Position numbers and translations under genes: made by a program. From assembly GCF_000282035.1 (NCBI RefSeq), contig NZ_AKKA01000073.1, positions 124,001-188,000 on the forward strand: 64,000 bases of DNA, in the 5' to 3' direction. A model generated the notes under the pieces. It worked only from the letters and a program-made list of their open reading frames with translations. It did not search any database and was not told where the DNA came from. This DNA comes from Rhizobium sp. CF122 (GTDB taxonomy: Bacteria > Pseudomonadota > Alphaproteobacteria > Rhizobiales > Rhizobiaceae). Shown in pieces: positions 9,199 to 18,312 of the stretch; position 1 is the first letter of the stretch; the number at the start of each line of letters is the position of its first letter.

Positions 9199-10239
9199 TC
9201 AGGCCGCAGCCGAACCTTCGCCCTCGGTTTCCTTGAGCTGGATCTGACCGGAATTTGCCAGGCGAATCGCTTCCTGGGCAATGGCGCGCCGCGCGATCGC
9301 GATTTCGCGCGGATTGATGCCGACTGTTCCGCTCTGCAGATCCGATTCGATCATGCGGCGCTGGCGCGGGCTGATCGAGGCGAGCACCGCCTCGCGCATT
9401 TCGGCCGCCGAGCCGCGCAATGCCATCGTGAGGATGTCGGACGAGATATCGTTCAGCAGCATCACGCGGCTGCGCTGCGGCATGAGCATGAGGTCGTCGA
9501 AGAGGAAGATCTTCGGCCGGACCTTGTTGACCGATTCGCGGCTGATCGATTCGAGCGAGGTGAGCAGGGTATCGACCTGCGGCTTGTCCATCTCGTTCAT
9601 CAACTCTGCAACCTTCGTCGAGCCGATCGAATTCTTCTCGGCGTCGATCTCGGCCAACAGGGTCATAACCTGCTTCTCGATGATCTGTGCGGCCTTGGGG
9701 CTGACGGATTTGAGGTTGACGGTACGGTTCATGATGTCCGCGCGGCGCCCGTCCGGAATCTGCATCAGGACCTTGGCGCCGAACGAGGAGGGCATCATGG
9801 AGAGAATGTAGGCAACTGTCTGCGGATGCTCGCGCAGGAGGAACTTGCCGATGAAGGCCGGGTCGCCTTCGCCGAGGCGGTCCCAGATCGACGTCTCGTA
9901 GGCCTGGAAGGTCGTGCGACGGCCGAGGAGGCTGTCGACTTCGTCAGGCGTCAGGCCCTCTTCAAGGATGCTTTCGATCGCCTTGGCGTTGTCCATAAGA
10001 CCGGCGCCTTCGGTGAACAGATCCTCGAATTCGGCGACAAGTCCGAGCAGTTCATCCGGCGGAATGGCGCGCAGCGTTTGCGCCGAGCCGATGATCGTCT
10101 GCAGCTCGGCCTGCGTGAAATACTTCAGCAGCCTGCCGGCGACCCCTTTCCCCATAGCGAGGAGAACGGCCGCCGCCTTTTCAGCCTGGGTCAACGGTTT
10201 CTCGGCAAGAGCGCCGCCGAAATCGTCAAAGTCCATCAT
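9199..10239 (-). CDS. fliG: FliG flagellar motor switch protein
   Basis: A 346-aa rotor protein that couples the MotA stator to the MS-ring. The family EHPQTVAYILSMM block lies in the middle domain, and the C-terminal torque helix region (LFDDLMLMPQRSRVMLL) carries alternating charges. It has normal FliG length and a start near a GGTTAGACC context. It lies 29 bases after fliN in the leftward motor-switch operon. Confidence 0.95.
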   Translation of the reverse strand: MMDFDDFGGALAEKPLTQAEKAAAVLLAMGKGVAGRLLKYFTQAELQTIIGSAQTLRAIPPDELLGLVAEFEDLFTEGAGLMDNAKAIESILEEGLTPDEVDSLLGRRTTFQAYETSIWDRLGEGDPAFIGKFLLREHPQTVAYILSMMPSSFGAKVLMQIPDGRRADIMNRTVNLKSVSPKAAQIIEKQVMTLLAEIDAEKNSIGSTKVAELMNEMDKPQVDTLLTSLESISRESVNKVRPKIFLFDDLMLMPQRSRVMLLNDISSDILTMALRGSAAEMREAVLASISPRQRRMIESDLQSGTVGINPREIAIARRAIAQEAIRLANSGQIQLKETEGEGSAAA

Positions 10240-10268
10240 GGTCTAACCTCTCCGTCCCTGCACCGGGA

Positions 10269-10853
10269 TCAGGCTTTTTTCGTACTCAAAACTTCTATCA
10301 GCTTCACGCCGAAACGCGTGTCGTCGTTTTCCAGAACGGTGATCTCACCGCGCGCGATCTTGCGGCCGTTCACCATGATTTCGACCGGCTCGCCGATCTT
10401 CTTGTCGAGCGCGATGGTCGCGCCTTCGTTCAGGTTCATCAGGCCGGCGACCTGCATGCGGCTGCTGCCGAGCATGATCTGAACGTCGATCGGGATGTCC
10501 ATGATCAGGTCAAGGTTCGACTGCATGGCGCTGCCAAGCGGCGCCGGTTCGGAAGCGACCGCACCGAAGGAGGTGTCGCCGAAATCGGCAGAGCCGCCAA
10601 AGTCGGACGTTGCACCGAAATCGCTGCCACCGAACGCAGGCTCCTCGGCCGCGTCTTCGAAATCGCCGCCAAAGGTGGACAGGTCAGTGCTGCCGCTGAA
10701 GGCGTCGCTCTCGTCGGCGAAGTCGGGCAGGCCGCCTTCCGCGTCAGTCTTCAGGACGCCGCGCAGGTCATCGATGGCCTGATCGAGCTCGGCCTCGTTG
10801 CCCGGGAGCTCCATTGAAAGGTCGCTGGTCTTGGGTGTCTTCTTCGTCGCCAT
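10269..10853 (-). CDS. fliN: FliN motor switch protein with a long FG-rich N-terminus
   Basis: A 194-aa protein. The C-terminal SpoA domain (about residues 110-192, with [17 protein letters not shown] and the LIEVL end) forms the C-ring base. The N-terminal ~105 residues are acidic and low complexity, with repeated DFG/FGGS units ([17 protein letters not shown]), far longer than the enterobacterial FliN extension (whole protein about 137 aa). It is placed between fliM and fliG. Confidence 0.93.
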   Translation of the reverse strand: MATKKTPKTSDLSMELPGNEAELDQAIDDLRGVLKTDAEGGLPDFADESDAFSGSTDLSTFGGDFEDAAEEPAFGGSDFGATSDFGGSADFGDTSFGAVASEPAPLGSAMQSNLDLIMDIPIDVQIMLGSSRMQVAGLMNLNEGATIALDKKIGEPVEIMVNGRKIARGEITVLENDDTRFGVKLIEVLSTKKA

Positions 10854-10917
10854 GAAATCACTATTCCAGTTGAAACTTGCCTCAAGCTGCCGTGCGGCAG
10901 CCCGGTTGGAAAATGGG

Positions 10918-11856
10918 CTAATTCATCAAGTGGCGGATGAGCTCGTCATCCGAGTTAATCGTATCCTTTACCCGGACGGTATAATTCTCGCCCGAGCGTC
11001 CAAACTCGCAGACGTACAATTCCTTGCTGTTGGCACTGACTTCGACACGGACGTCGCCGCGATCGTAGAAGGGAATGACGTCACCAGCCGCAAGCTTCGA
11101 AATGGTCCTGAGCGTCAGGTCCTGCAGACGGATCTTGGCGTTAAGCGTTACCTGCGAACGGCGCACCTGCTCGCTGAGCTGATCGGTCCATTCGGACGAC
11201 TTGGCAGGCTGCCCCTTGGCTTTTGGAGCCGTCACGCTCGTTTTCAGCAGAGCAGCCTGGGGAACGATCAGCGAGAAATCCGAGGTAATGCCGGAAAGCG
11301 TGATCGACATGTTGATCGCGGCCGCAAACTCGTCGGGCTTGTCTTCGGCCGGCTTGGCACGCGTTTCGAACGCATAGGGAAGCTCTAGGGCCGGCTCGAA
11401 GCCGCCAGGCGCGTTCACCGCCGAGCGAAGAACATTGGCGATCTTGTCGAAAACCATGACCGCAAGCTCGAGTTCGATCACGGACAGCAGGCGGTCGGCC
11501 GGCCGCTCGACGGTCTCGGCTGCCGCACCCAGCAGGTGCTCCATCAGCGTGATGACGAAGCTGTTGCCGCAGGCCAGCGTAATATTCTGCGACCAGTTGC
11601 GGAGTGTTGCGTTAACGAGCGTCACGTTGCCGCCGAGATCGGCGACGAGGTCGTTCTTATGTCCGCTGTCGCAGCCGAGATAGGCGACCTCGACATCGAG
11701 ATTGGTCTCGCTTTTGATGATGTCGGGCAGGAAGACCGTGTAGACGTCGCCGAAGGCGCCGCAGATCTTCTCGATGGTGGCCTTGTCGCCGAGCCTGCCG
11801 GTCAGCTTGGCAAGCAGGGCTTCGTCCATAAGGGGGGTCTTGAGGGTAGCGTTCAT
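10918..11856 (-). CDS. fliM: FliM flagellar motor switch protein
   Basis: A 312-aa C-ring protein that receives CheY-P. The central CheC-like domain and the C-terminal SpoA segment (about residues 225-308, ending [12 protein letters not shown]) can be followed. The canonical N-terminal CheY-binding peptide (EIDALL type) is not present in exact form; the start instead reads MDEALLAKL at residues 10-18, which may be the equivalent. It starts six bases after the motA stop. Confidence 0.9.
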   Translation of the reverse strand: MNATLKTPLMDEALLAKLTGRLGDKATIEKICGAFGDVYTVFLPDIIKSETNLDVEVAYLGCDSGHKNDLVADLGGNVTLVNATLRNWSQNITLACGNSFVITLMEHLLGAAAETVERPADRLLSVIELELAVMVFDKIANVLRSAVNAPGGFEPALELPYAFETRAKPAEDKPDEFAAAINMSITLSGITSDFSLIVPQAALLKTSVTAPKAKGQPAKSSEWTDQLSEQVRRSQVTLNAKIRLQDLTLRTISKLAAGDVIPFYDRGDVRVEVSANSKELYVCEFGRSGENYTVRVKDTINSDDELIRHLMN

Positions 11857-11862
11857 GATCGT

Positions 11863-12735
11863 TTACGCCGCCTTGTTCTCGCCGCCGGGGTTCATCATTT
11901 CCTGCTCGACCGCGTCGATCGAAGGACGCTCATAGGCCGAGATCGTCTTGCGACCATACTCGAGAGCAACCTGCGGCACGGAGCCGTTCATGTAGGCAAG
12001 CAGCGTCTGCTTGACGATGACGTAAAGGCGATGCTGCTTGTTGCGGACGATCTTGATCTGGGAAACGATCGGCGAACATACGCAATAGGACAAGAGAATG
12101 CCGAGGAAGGTGCCGACGAGCGCCGAGCCGATCAGGTGGCCGAGAACCTCAGGCGAATCGTTGATGTGTGCCATCGCCTTGATGACGCCGAGAACGGCGG
12201 CGACGATACCGATGGCCGGGAAGGCGTCGCCCATCGTCTGGATGGCGTGATAGGGCTTCATCTTGTCGTGAAGGATCGTGTTGATCTCTTCGTCCATCAA
12301 AGCCTCGATTTCATGCGAGCGGGCATTGCCGATGATGATCAGGCGAACGTAGTCACAGATGAATGCCGTCAGTTCCTTGTTCTTGAGGATCGTCGGAGCG
12401 GACTGGAAGATCGAGGATTCGGCCGGATTGTCGATATGCGCCTCGATCTCGTTGCGGGACTTCGTACGAAGGTCGCGCATCAAGGAATATAGAACACCAA
12501 GCGTATCGAGATAATTCCGTTCCTTCGGGACGGTGTGCTTGAACGCTTCACCAAGCGCCTTGCCGGAATCCTTCACCACCTTCATCGGGTTGCCCATGAC
12601 GAAGCTGCCCAGGCCGGCGCCGCCGATGATGACGAGCTCGAAAGGCTGCCAAAGCGCCTCCACATGGCCGCCCATCGCCATGAAGCTGCCGATGATGCAG
12701 CCGCAGGTAATCACAAATCCGATAATGATATTCAT
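11863..12735 (-). CDS. motA: MotA flagellar stator proton-channel subunit
   Basis: A 290-aa stator subunit with four membrane segments: two near the N-terminus (starting at [19 protein letters not shown] and [15 protein letters not shown]) and two around [16 protein letters not shown] and [13 protein letters not shown]. The cytoplasmic loop between TM2 and TM3 carries charged residues that act on FliG. The start at 12735 (MNIIIG) is the family start; the frame is open for 37 more residues upstream, but those are unrelated. First gene of the leftward switch operon; its partner motB is 16 kb away. Confidence 0.95.
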   Translation of the reverse strand: MNIIIGFVITCGCIIGSFMAMGGHVEALWQPFELVIIGGAGLGSFVMGNPMKVVKDSGKALGEAFKHTVPKERNYLDTLGVLYSLMRDLRTKSRNEIEAHIDNPAESSIFQSAPTILKNKELTAFICDYVRLIIIGNARSHEIEALMDEEINTILHDKMKPYHAIQTMGDAFPAIGIVAAVLGVIKAMAHINDSPEVLGHLIGSALVGTFLGILLSYCVCSPIVSQIKIVRNKQHRLYVIVKQTLLAYMNGSVPQVALEYGRKTISAYERPSIDAVEQEMMNPGGENKAA

Positions 12736-12985
12736 CGTCAGTCCAAACCTGATCGTTATTTTCAACCCAAGGGATAGGGCTGCTGGCTTGCGTGAGGCTG
12801 ATGATTGGCCCTGCAAACCCGAGCTTTCCATGCCAGCTTCGCGCAAGCATTTGCTGTCAGCTTATTGGTGACGAATGGGCATCCGTGCCTGTTTCTGAGA
12901 TGCCGCCTCAGCGAGATCCGTGGTCCAACCGACTGCAAACACCCGGATTTCGTACCGTTCATCGCCAATGCAGGAGCCTATCGGG
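12736..12985. promoter_or_regulatory. Divergent promoter region between motA and flgF
   Basis: A 250-base gap separates the leftward motA operon from the rightward flgF operon, so both promoters should lie here. I see no TTAA-N7-TTAA box and no convincing consensus promoter; the assignment rests on gene orientation. Confidence 0.5.
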
Positions 12986-13720
12986 ATGCAATCCGGTCTT
13001 TATGTTTCGTTGTCGTCGCAGATCGCACTCGAACGTCGCCTCACCACCATCGCCGACAACATGGCGAACGTGAACACGACAGGCTTCCGCGCGACGGAGG
13101 TGAAGTTCGACGAGATGCTCGGTGAGACCGGCAACAAGATCAACGCCAAGATTGCCTATGTTTCACAGGGCAACGACTATCTCTCGGGTGACAGCGGTGA
13201 GCTCCAGCACACCGGAAACATGCTCGACTTCGCGATCAAGGGCGATGCCTGGTTCTCTGTGGAAACGCCGGCCGGCAAGGTTCTGACCAAGGATGGCCGC
13301 TTCACGATGAAGGAAAACGGCGAGCTGATTTCGGTCCGCGGTTATCCGGTTCTCGATGCCGGTGGTGCGCCGATCACGCTCAACACGGCCGCTGGCGAAC
13401 CGAAAGTCGGTGCTGACGGATTGATCTATCAGGACGGCAGACAGGTCGGCTCGCTGGGTCTCTTCGAGGCCGATATCAGCAAGGGCTATCTGCGCTACGA
13501 GAACAGCGGCATCATGACGACCGAGCAGCCGCGTGCCGTCACCGATCGCTTCAATGTCGGTGTTCAGCAGGGCTACCTGGAAAATTCCAACGTCAACGCC
13601 ATGCGCGAAATCACGCAGCTGATCGAAGTCAATCGCGCCTTCGAGAGCATGACGTCGCTCTCGAAGGACAGCGAGGCCTCGTTCAGCGAAGCGATCAAGA
13701 CGCTCGGCGGCAGCCGCTAG
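12986..13720 (+). CDS. flgF: FlgF proximal rod protein
   Basis: A 244-aa rod protein of the flagellar basal-body rod family. The N-terminal signature NMANVNTTGFRATEVKF and the C-terminal helix with NAMREITQLIEVNRAFESM are both visible. The ATG at 12986 (MQSGLY) lies nine bases after CAGGAG and matches the family start; the frame extends 22 residues further. The shorter total length compared with FlgG (262 aa) fits FlgF. First gene of a long rightward operon with fliI. Confidence 0.92.
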   Translation: MQSGLYVSLSSQIALERRLTTIADNMANVNTTGFRATEVKFDEMLGETGNKINAKIAYVSQGNDYLSGDSGELQHTGNMLDFAIKGDAWFSVETPAGKVLTKDGRFTMKENGELISVRGYPVLDAGGAPITLNTAAGEPKVGADGLIYQDGRQVGSLGLFEADISKGYLRYENSGIMTTEQPRAVTDRFNVGVQQGYLENSNVNAMREITQLIEVNRAFESMTSLSKDSEASFSEAIKTLGGSR

Positions 13721-13734
13721 CCGAGGTCTGACGC

Positions 13735-15126
13735 ATGAGCCAAACGCCGCTCACTGAAGCCGATCTCTCGCCGAAGCTCGTGCACCTCGCCGGGCTCGTC
13801 TCGCGCTATTCGAATCCCGAATTCTTGGTCGCGCCCGGCGGCCATGTCCAAACAATAGCCGCCGGCCACTACACGGTCACGGGGCTGTCGCGTCAGGTGC
13901 GCCTGGGCGAATTCGTGGCGCACAAATCGTTGACCGGCATCCACCTCGGTGAGGTCGTCCGCGTCGAGCCTGAACTGACCTACGTCTGCCCAATTGAGCC
14001 GGGCGAGCCGATCGGCATCCACGACACGGTGATCCGCAAGGGTGCGTTCCGCATCTCGCCATCCGAAAGCTGGTGCGGCCGCACGATCAACTCGCTGTGC
14101 GAGCCGATCGATGGGCTGGGTCCGATCGTCGAAGGGCTCGGCCGCCGCTCCATTTCGAACACCGCTCCACCATCCATGACGCGAAAGCGCGTGGAGAAAG
14201 GCTTCAAAACAGGCGTTCGCGCCATCGACATTTTCTCGCCGCTCTGCCTTGGGCAGCGCCTCGGCATTTTCGCCGGCTCGGGCGTCGGCAAGTCGACACT
14301 GCTCTCCATGCTGGCGCGCGCCGATGCCTTCGACAAGGTCGTGATCGCGCTGGTCGGCGAACGTGGCCGCGAAGTGCGCGAGTTCATCGAGGATACGCTT
14401 GGCGCCAACATGAGGAAGGCGATCGCCGTCGTCGCGACGAGCGACGAGAGCCCGATGCTGCGCAAGATGGCACCGCTGACGGCCGTCACCGTCGCCGAGC
14501 ATTTCCGCGACCAGGGCGACAACGTGCTGCTGATCGTTGACAGCGTCACACGGTTTGCCCATGCCATACGAGAAGTCGCGACCGCATCCGGCGAGCCGCC
14601 GATCGCGCGCGGCTATCCAGCTTCGGTTTTTACCGAGCTGCCGCGCCTGCTGGAGCGCGCAGGTCCCGGCCCCCAAGGCACGGGGACCATCACGGCGATC
14701 ATTTCGATCCTGGTTGATGGCGACAATCACAACGACCCGATCGCGGATTCGACGCGCGGCATCTTGGACGGCCACATCGTCTTGCAGCGCAGCCTCGCGG
14801 AGGAGGGGCGCTATCCACCGATCGATCCGCTTGCCTCGATCTCGCGTTTGGCGCGCAAGGCCTGGACTCCGGATCAGGAGAAGCTCGTGTCTCGCCTGAA
14901 AACGCTCATCCACCGCTTCGAGGAGACACGCGACCTTCGCCTGATCGGCGGCTATCGTCCAGGCGCCGACCCTGATCTCGACATGGCGGTCAAGCAGGTA
15001 CCGATTATTTACGATGTTTTGAAACAGTCGCCTGGCGACGTCGATTCGCAGGATGCCTTTGCCGATTTGGCCGGCGCCCTGAAGGCGGCGGCCGGCATCG
15101 GCGGCCAGCCGAATATCCGCAGATAG
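13735..15126 (+). CDS. fliI: FliI flagellar export ATPase
   Basis: A 463-aa F1-beta-like ATPase of the flagellar type III export apparatus. The Walker A motif is AGSGVGKST (residues 180-188); downstream are the GERGREVREF block and the Walker B region with VLLIVDSVTRFA. It normally works with FliH and FliJ, neither of which lies beside it; weak candidates are the genes at 27664 and 42319. It starts 14 bases after flgF. Confidence 0.96.
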   Translation: MSQTPLTEADLSPKLVHLAGLVSRYSNPEFLVAPGGHVQTIAAGHYTVTGLSRQVRLGEFVAHKSLTGIHLGEVVRVEPELTYVCPIEPGEPIGIHDTVIRKGAFRISPSESWCGRTINSLCEPIDGLGPIVEGLGRRSISNTAPPSMTRKRVEKGFKTGVRAIDIFSPLCLGQRLGIFAGSGVGKSTLLSMLARADAFDKVVIALVGERGREVREFIEDTLGANMRKAIAVVATSDESPMLRKMAPLTAVTVAEHFRDQGDNVLLIVDSVTRFAHAIREVATASGEPPIARGYPASVFTELPRLLERAGPGPQGTGTITAIISILVDGDNHNDPIADSTRGILDGHIVLQRSLAEEGRYPPIDPLASISRLARKAWTPDQEKLVSRLKTLIHRFEETRDLRLIGGYRPGADPDLDMAVKQVPIIYDVLKQSPGDVDSQDAFADLAGALKAAAGIGGQPNIRR

Positions 15127-15137
15127 AAAGGCGCGAC

Positions 15138-15689
15138 GTGAACGATTTCGATGACGATGAGAAGATCGCCCCGCTGAAGCCTCTCCGGCGCAAAACCATC
15201 TTTCTCGACCGTGCCCTGACAATTGCCGGCCTCGTCTTGGCAGGAGCGTCCGCGTTCTTTCCGTGGTACGTCTTCTTCAACGAGGACAAGTTCGGCATCA
15301 ATGTCGCGCAGGGCGACCGGACGCGCGACCTTCCGGACTGGCCGGCGCGGAACGTCTTCAGTGTCTCGCCGCTGGCGATGGCCAACAAGAACCAACACGA
15401 AAAGAAGCCCGAGATTCCAGTCGATCCGCTGACGACGGCGACGGTCTCCACCATCGGCAAGGAAGACGACAACGGGCCGCCGGCCGAAGAGCAGCCGTTT
15501 CCTGGCAAATCGGGTTTTCGCCTCCTCCATGTGGCAAACGGTCGTGCCCTGATCGAAGACACATCAGGGATGTACGTCGTGCGTGTCGGATCCATTCTAC
15601 CGGACGAAAGTCGGCTGGCGACACTGGAGGAACGCGATGGCAAATGGGTCATCATCACCTCCAAGGGCGATGTCTACCAGCACAATTGA
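15138..15689 (+). CDS. Single-pass membrane protein between fliI and flgB
   Basis: A 183-aa protein with an acidic N-terminus, one membrane segment (about residues 27-45, ALTIAGLVLAGASAFFPWYV), a Pro/Glu-rich linker, and a C-terminal beta-rich stretch (VANGRALIEDTSGMYVVRVG to DGKWVIITSKGDVY). The tail resembles the small beta-barrel modules of PilP/GspC-type periplasmic proteins, but only loosely. The start is GTG with GAAAGG upstream. It is 11 bases after fliI and thus in the flagellar operon; probably a lineage-specific envelope accessory of flagellar assembly. Confidence 0.78.
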   Translation: MNDFDDDEKIAPLKPLRRKTIFLDRALTIAGLVLAGASAFFPWYVFFNEDKFGINVAQGDRTRDLPDWPARNVFSVSPLAMANKNQHEKKPEIPVDPLTTATVSTIGKEDDNGPPAEEQPFPGKSGFRLLHVANGRALIEDTSGMYVVRVGSILPDESRLATLEERDGKWVIITSKGDVYQHN

Positions 15690-15717
15690 GTGCCTGCCGC
15701 CACGCAGCGAATCAGCC

Positions 15718-15748
15718 GAAGGCTCCACCGGATACGGTCGGAGCCTTC
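15718..15748. other. Hairpin between the 183-aa gene and flgB
   Basis: GAAGGCTCC (15718-15726) pairs with GGAGCCTTC (15740-15748), and inside it ACCG-GATA-CGGT forms a second stem, giving about 13 bp with one bulged base. No long T-run follows. It may mark transcript termination or processing ahead of a separate flgB promoter. Confidence 0.6.
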
Positions 15749-15861
15749 TTCGCATTCTGGAGGCAGTGGCCAACAAGGTCCGGATTTTCGCACCGCATTC
15801 TCCGTAAGTCTGACGCAAGATTACCGCCGTAAGTTCGCCTCAGTAAAAACGGAGAGTTCCC

Positions 15862-16254
15862 ATGCAACCGATTCAACTTTTCGACTTGGCCTCGCGGCAG
15901 GCCGAATGGCTGACGATCCGTCAGGAGGTTGTTGCCGGCAACATCGCGAACGCGAACACGCCGAAATATCGCGCCAAGGATATCACGCCCTTCCAGGCTG
16001 CCCTCGATAGGTCGGATATCACGATGGCGCGCACCAATGCTGCGCACCTGACCGGCAACGATCTGGGTACGAAGAGTGACATCGACGTCAAGGATGCGGC
16101 TCTCGATCAGGAGATCGGCGTCCAGGAATCCGGCAACACGGTCGGCCTCGCCGAGGAGCTTTCCAAGTCCGGTGAAATCAAGCGTCAATACGATTTGAAC
16201 ACCTCGCTGGTGAGCTCGTTCAATCGGATGATGCTGATGACGGTGAAGAGCTAA
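15862..16254 (+). CDS. flgB: FlgB proximal rod protein
   Basis: A 130-aa rod protein. The N-terminal rod motif is [19 protein letters not shown], and the C-terminus ends with the heptad-type helix [19 protein letters not shown]. Size is typical for FlgB. The 172-base gap upstream, the longest in this run of genes, may hold a promoter. GGAGAGTT precedes the ATG. flgC follows after four bases. Confidence 0.94.
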   Translation: MQPIQLFDLASRQAEWLTIRQEVVAGNIANANTPKYRAKDITPFQAALDRSDITMARTNAAHLTGNDLGTKSDIDVKDAALDQEIGVQESGNTVGLAEELSKSGEIKRQYDLNTSLVSSFNRMMLMTVKS

Positions 16255-16258
16255 GGTC

Positions 16259-16675
16259 ATGGATCCTTTATCAGCAGCACTCAAAATCGCAGGATCGGGA
16301 CTGGAGGCGCAATCGACGCGCCTGCGTATCGTGTCCGAAAACATTGCCAACGCCCGCTCGACCGGCGACACGCCCGGCGCCGATCCCTATCGCCGCAAGA
16401 CGATTACCTTCGGGGAAGCCGTGGATCGCGCCAATGGCGTCACCACGGTCAACGTCAAGAAGCTCGGGGAAGATGAATCGACGTTCATTACCGAATACGA
16501 CCCCAGCAATCCGGCTGCGGACGAAAAGGGCGTCGTCAAGCTACCGAACGTCAACGTGCTGGTCGAGATGGCCGACATGCGGGAAGCGAACCGCTCCTAC
16601 GACGCCAACTTGCAGACCATCAAGCAATCCCGCGATCTGATCTCGGCAACGATCGATCTACTGAAGAGCCAATAA
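16259..16675 (+). CDS. flgC: FlgC proximal rod protein
   Basis: A 138-aa rod protein with the N-terminal [21 protein letters not shown] motif, characteristic of FlgC, and the C-terminal [19 protein letters not shown] helix. It lies between flgB and fliE with a 1-base overlap to fliE (TAATG). Confidence 0.95.
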   Translation: MDPLSAALKIAGSGLEAQSTRLRIVSENIANARSTGDTPGADPYRRKTITFGEAVDRANGVTTVNVKKLGEDESTFITEYDPSNPAADEKGVVKLPNVNVLVEMADMREANRSYDANLQTIKQSRDLISATIDLLKSQ

Positions 16676-17001
16676 TGATCAACAACGTCAATAGTGTCAG
16701 CTCCCTGTCGATGACCCGCGGCCTTGCTGCCATCGACCAAGACAACTCCACGGCCTCCTCCGCTGCAGAAAGCGCGGCAAACGACGGCGGTTTCGGCGCG
16801 GTTCTCAGCAATGTTGCGACCGGAGCAGTGAGCACCCTGAAGAACGCGGAAAGTATGTCTTTCGCCGGCATCAAGGGCACCGCCACGACACGTGAAGTCG
16901 TCGATGCCGTCATGCAGGCGCAGCAGACCCTTCAGACCGCGATCGCCATTCGCGACAAGGTTGTTTCGGCCTTTCTCGACGTCACCCGGATGCAGATGTA
17001 A
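16675..17001 (+). CDS. fliE: FliE hook-basal body junction protein
   Basis: A 108-aa protein joining the MS-ring and the rod. The C-terminal part (TTREVVDAVMQAQQTLQTAI to FLDVTRMQM) is the FliE signature. Order flgB-flgC-fliE is standard. Confidence 0.94.
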   Translation: MINNVNSVSSLSMTRGLAAIDQDNSTASSAAESAANDGGFGAVLSNVATGAVSTLKNAESMSFAGIKGTATTREVVDAVMQAQQTLQTAIAIRDKVVSAFLDVTRMQM

Positions 17002-17020
17002 TTGATTTAAGGACGAAGCC

Positions 17021-17809
17021 ATGAGAGCGCTTGCCATTGCTGCAACGGGTATGGATGCCCAGCAGACCAATCTTGAAGTCATCGCCAACAACATCGCGAA
17101 CATCAACACGACCGGTTTCAAGCGCGCTCGCGCTGAATTCACCGACTTGCTGTATCAGACCGAGCGCGCTAAAGGCGTTTCCAACCGCGCGAACCAGTCG
17201 ATCGTACCGGAAGGTGCAAACATCGGTCTCGGCGTCCAGACGTCTGCCGTCCGCAACCTGCACATCCAGGGCGAACTTTCGCAGACCGGCAACGACCTCG
17301 ATGTGGCCCTGATCGGCCGCGGCTTCTTCCAGATCCAGGCGCCGGATGGCACCACGCTCTACACCCGCGCCGGCGCATTCAACAAGAACGAGACCGGCCA
17401 GATCGTCACCGTGGACGGCTATCTCGTGGCGCCGAACATCACGATCCCGCAGGGCTCGACGCAGGTAACGATCAGCCGCTCGGGCGAAGTTTCTGCGAAG
17501 CTGCCGGGCAACACCGATCCGACCGTGCTCGGCCAGCTGCAGATCGCCGACTTCGTCAACGAGGCCGGTCTTCAGCCGCTCGGCGACAACCTGTTTCAGC
17601 AGACGCCGGCCTCCGGCGATCCAGTTGTCGGTACGCCCGACGAAGAGGGATTCGGCTACATGAAGCAGGGCTACCTCGAATCGTCGAACGTCGATCCGGT
17701 GAAGGAAATCACCGAGCTGATATCGGCGCAGCGCGCCTATGAAATGAATTCCAAGGTCATCACCACCGCCGACGAAATGGCCTCCATCGTCAGCAAGAAC
17801 CTGAAGTAA
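17021..17809 (+). CDS. flgG: FlgG distal rod protein
   Basis: A 262-aa distal rod protein. The N-terminal signature [20 protein letters not shown] and the C-terminal block [20 protein letters not shown] are diagnostic, and the length matches FlgG (about 260 aa). GGACGAAGCC precedes the ATG. Confidence 0.96.
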   Translation: MRALAIAATGMDAQQTNLEVIANNIANINTTGFKRARAEFTDLLYQTERAKGVSNRANQSIVPEGANIGLGVQTSAVRNLHIQGELSQTGNDLDVALIGRGFFQIQAPDGTTLYTRAGAFNKNETGQIVTVDGYLVAPNITIPQGSTQVTISRSGEVSAKLPGNTDPTVLGQLQIADFVNEAGLQPLGDNLFQQTPASGDPVVGTPDEEGFGYMKQGYLESSNVDPVKEITELISAQRAYEMNSKVITTADEMASIVSKNLK

Positions 17810-17826
17810 TCGGGAAGGGCCGAAAC

Positions 17827-18312
17827 ATGATGTTTTGCCGGGTCAAAGGTATCCTCGGATGGGTGGCAGCTGCCGCCGTTGCGATCACCGCATTTGCCGC
17901 GCCACAGGCAGCAGCCGCTGCCGGCATGGGCTATGCGGTTGTTCCGACAACAACCATTTACCCCGGCGAAACCGTTTCCGGCACCCAGCTCCAGGAAGTG
18001 GAAGTGACCAATCCCAACCTAAAGGGCGATTATGCAAAGTCGATCCGCCAGGTCGAAGGGATGATCTCGAAGCGCACGCTCCTGCCGGGACGCACGATCT
18101 CGGTCTCGGCCCTGCGAGAGCCCTATACCGTGACGCGCGGCGCGTCGATCCGGCTGATCTTCACGCTCGGCTCGATGACGATCTCGGCAGCCGGGTCGCC
18201 GCTTGAAGACGGCATGACGGGCCAGCTCATCCGCGTTCGCAACATGGATTCCGGTGTGATTGTCAGCGGCACCGTGCTCGCCGACGGCACCATACACGTG
18301 GCCGCAAAATGA
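17827..18312 (+). CDS. flgA: FlgA P-ring assembly chaperone
   Basis: A 161-aa periplasmic chaperone for P-ring formation. A signal peptide (about residues 1-31, ending ITAFAAPQAAAAA) is followed by an SAF-type domain with LPGRTISVSALREPY and the C-terminal MTGQLIRVRNMDSGVIVSG block. It is at the short end for the family. It overlaps flgI by 4 bases, which fits their joint function. Confidence 0.93.
   Translation: MMFCRVKGILGWVAAAAVAITAFAAPQAAAAAGMGYAVVPTTTIYPGETVSGTQLQEVEVTNPNLKGDYAKSIRQVEGMISKRTLLPGRTISVSALREPYTVTRGASIRLIFTLGSMTISAAGSPLEDGMTGQLIRVRNMDSGVIVSGTVLADGTIHVAAK

Noticed and set aside
12736..12846. A 37-residue N-terminal extension of MotA
   Set aside because: MotA proteins start at the MNIIIG membrane segment; the extension lies in the divergent promoter region and has no similarity.
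13717..15222. A 501-residue minus-strand frame opposite fliI
   Set aside because: Shadow frame of fliI with no recognisable domain.
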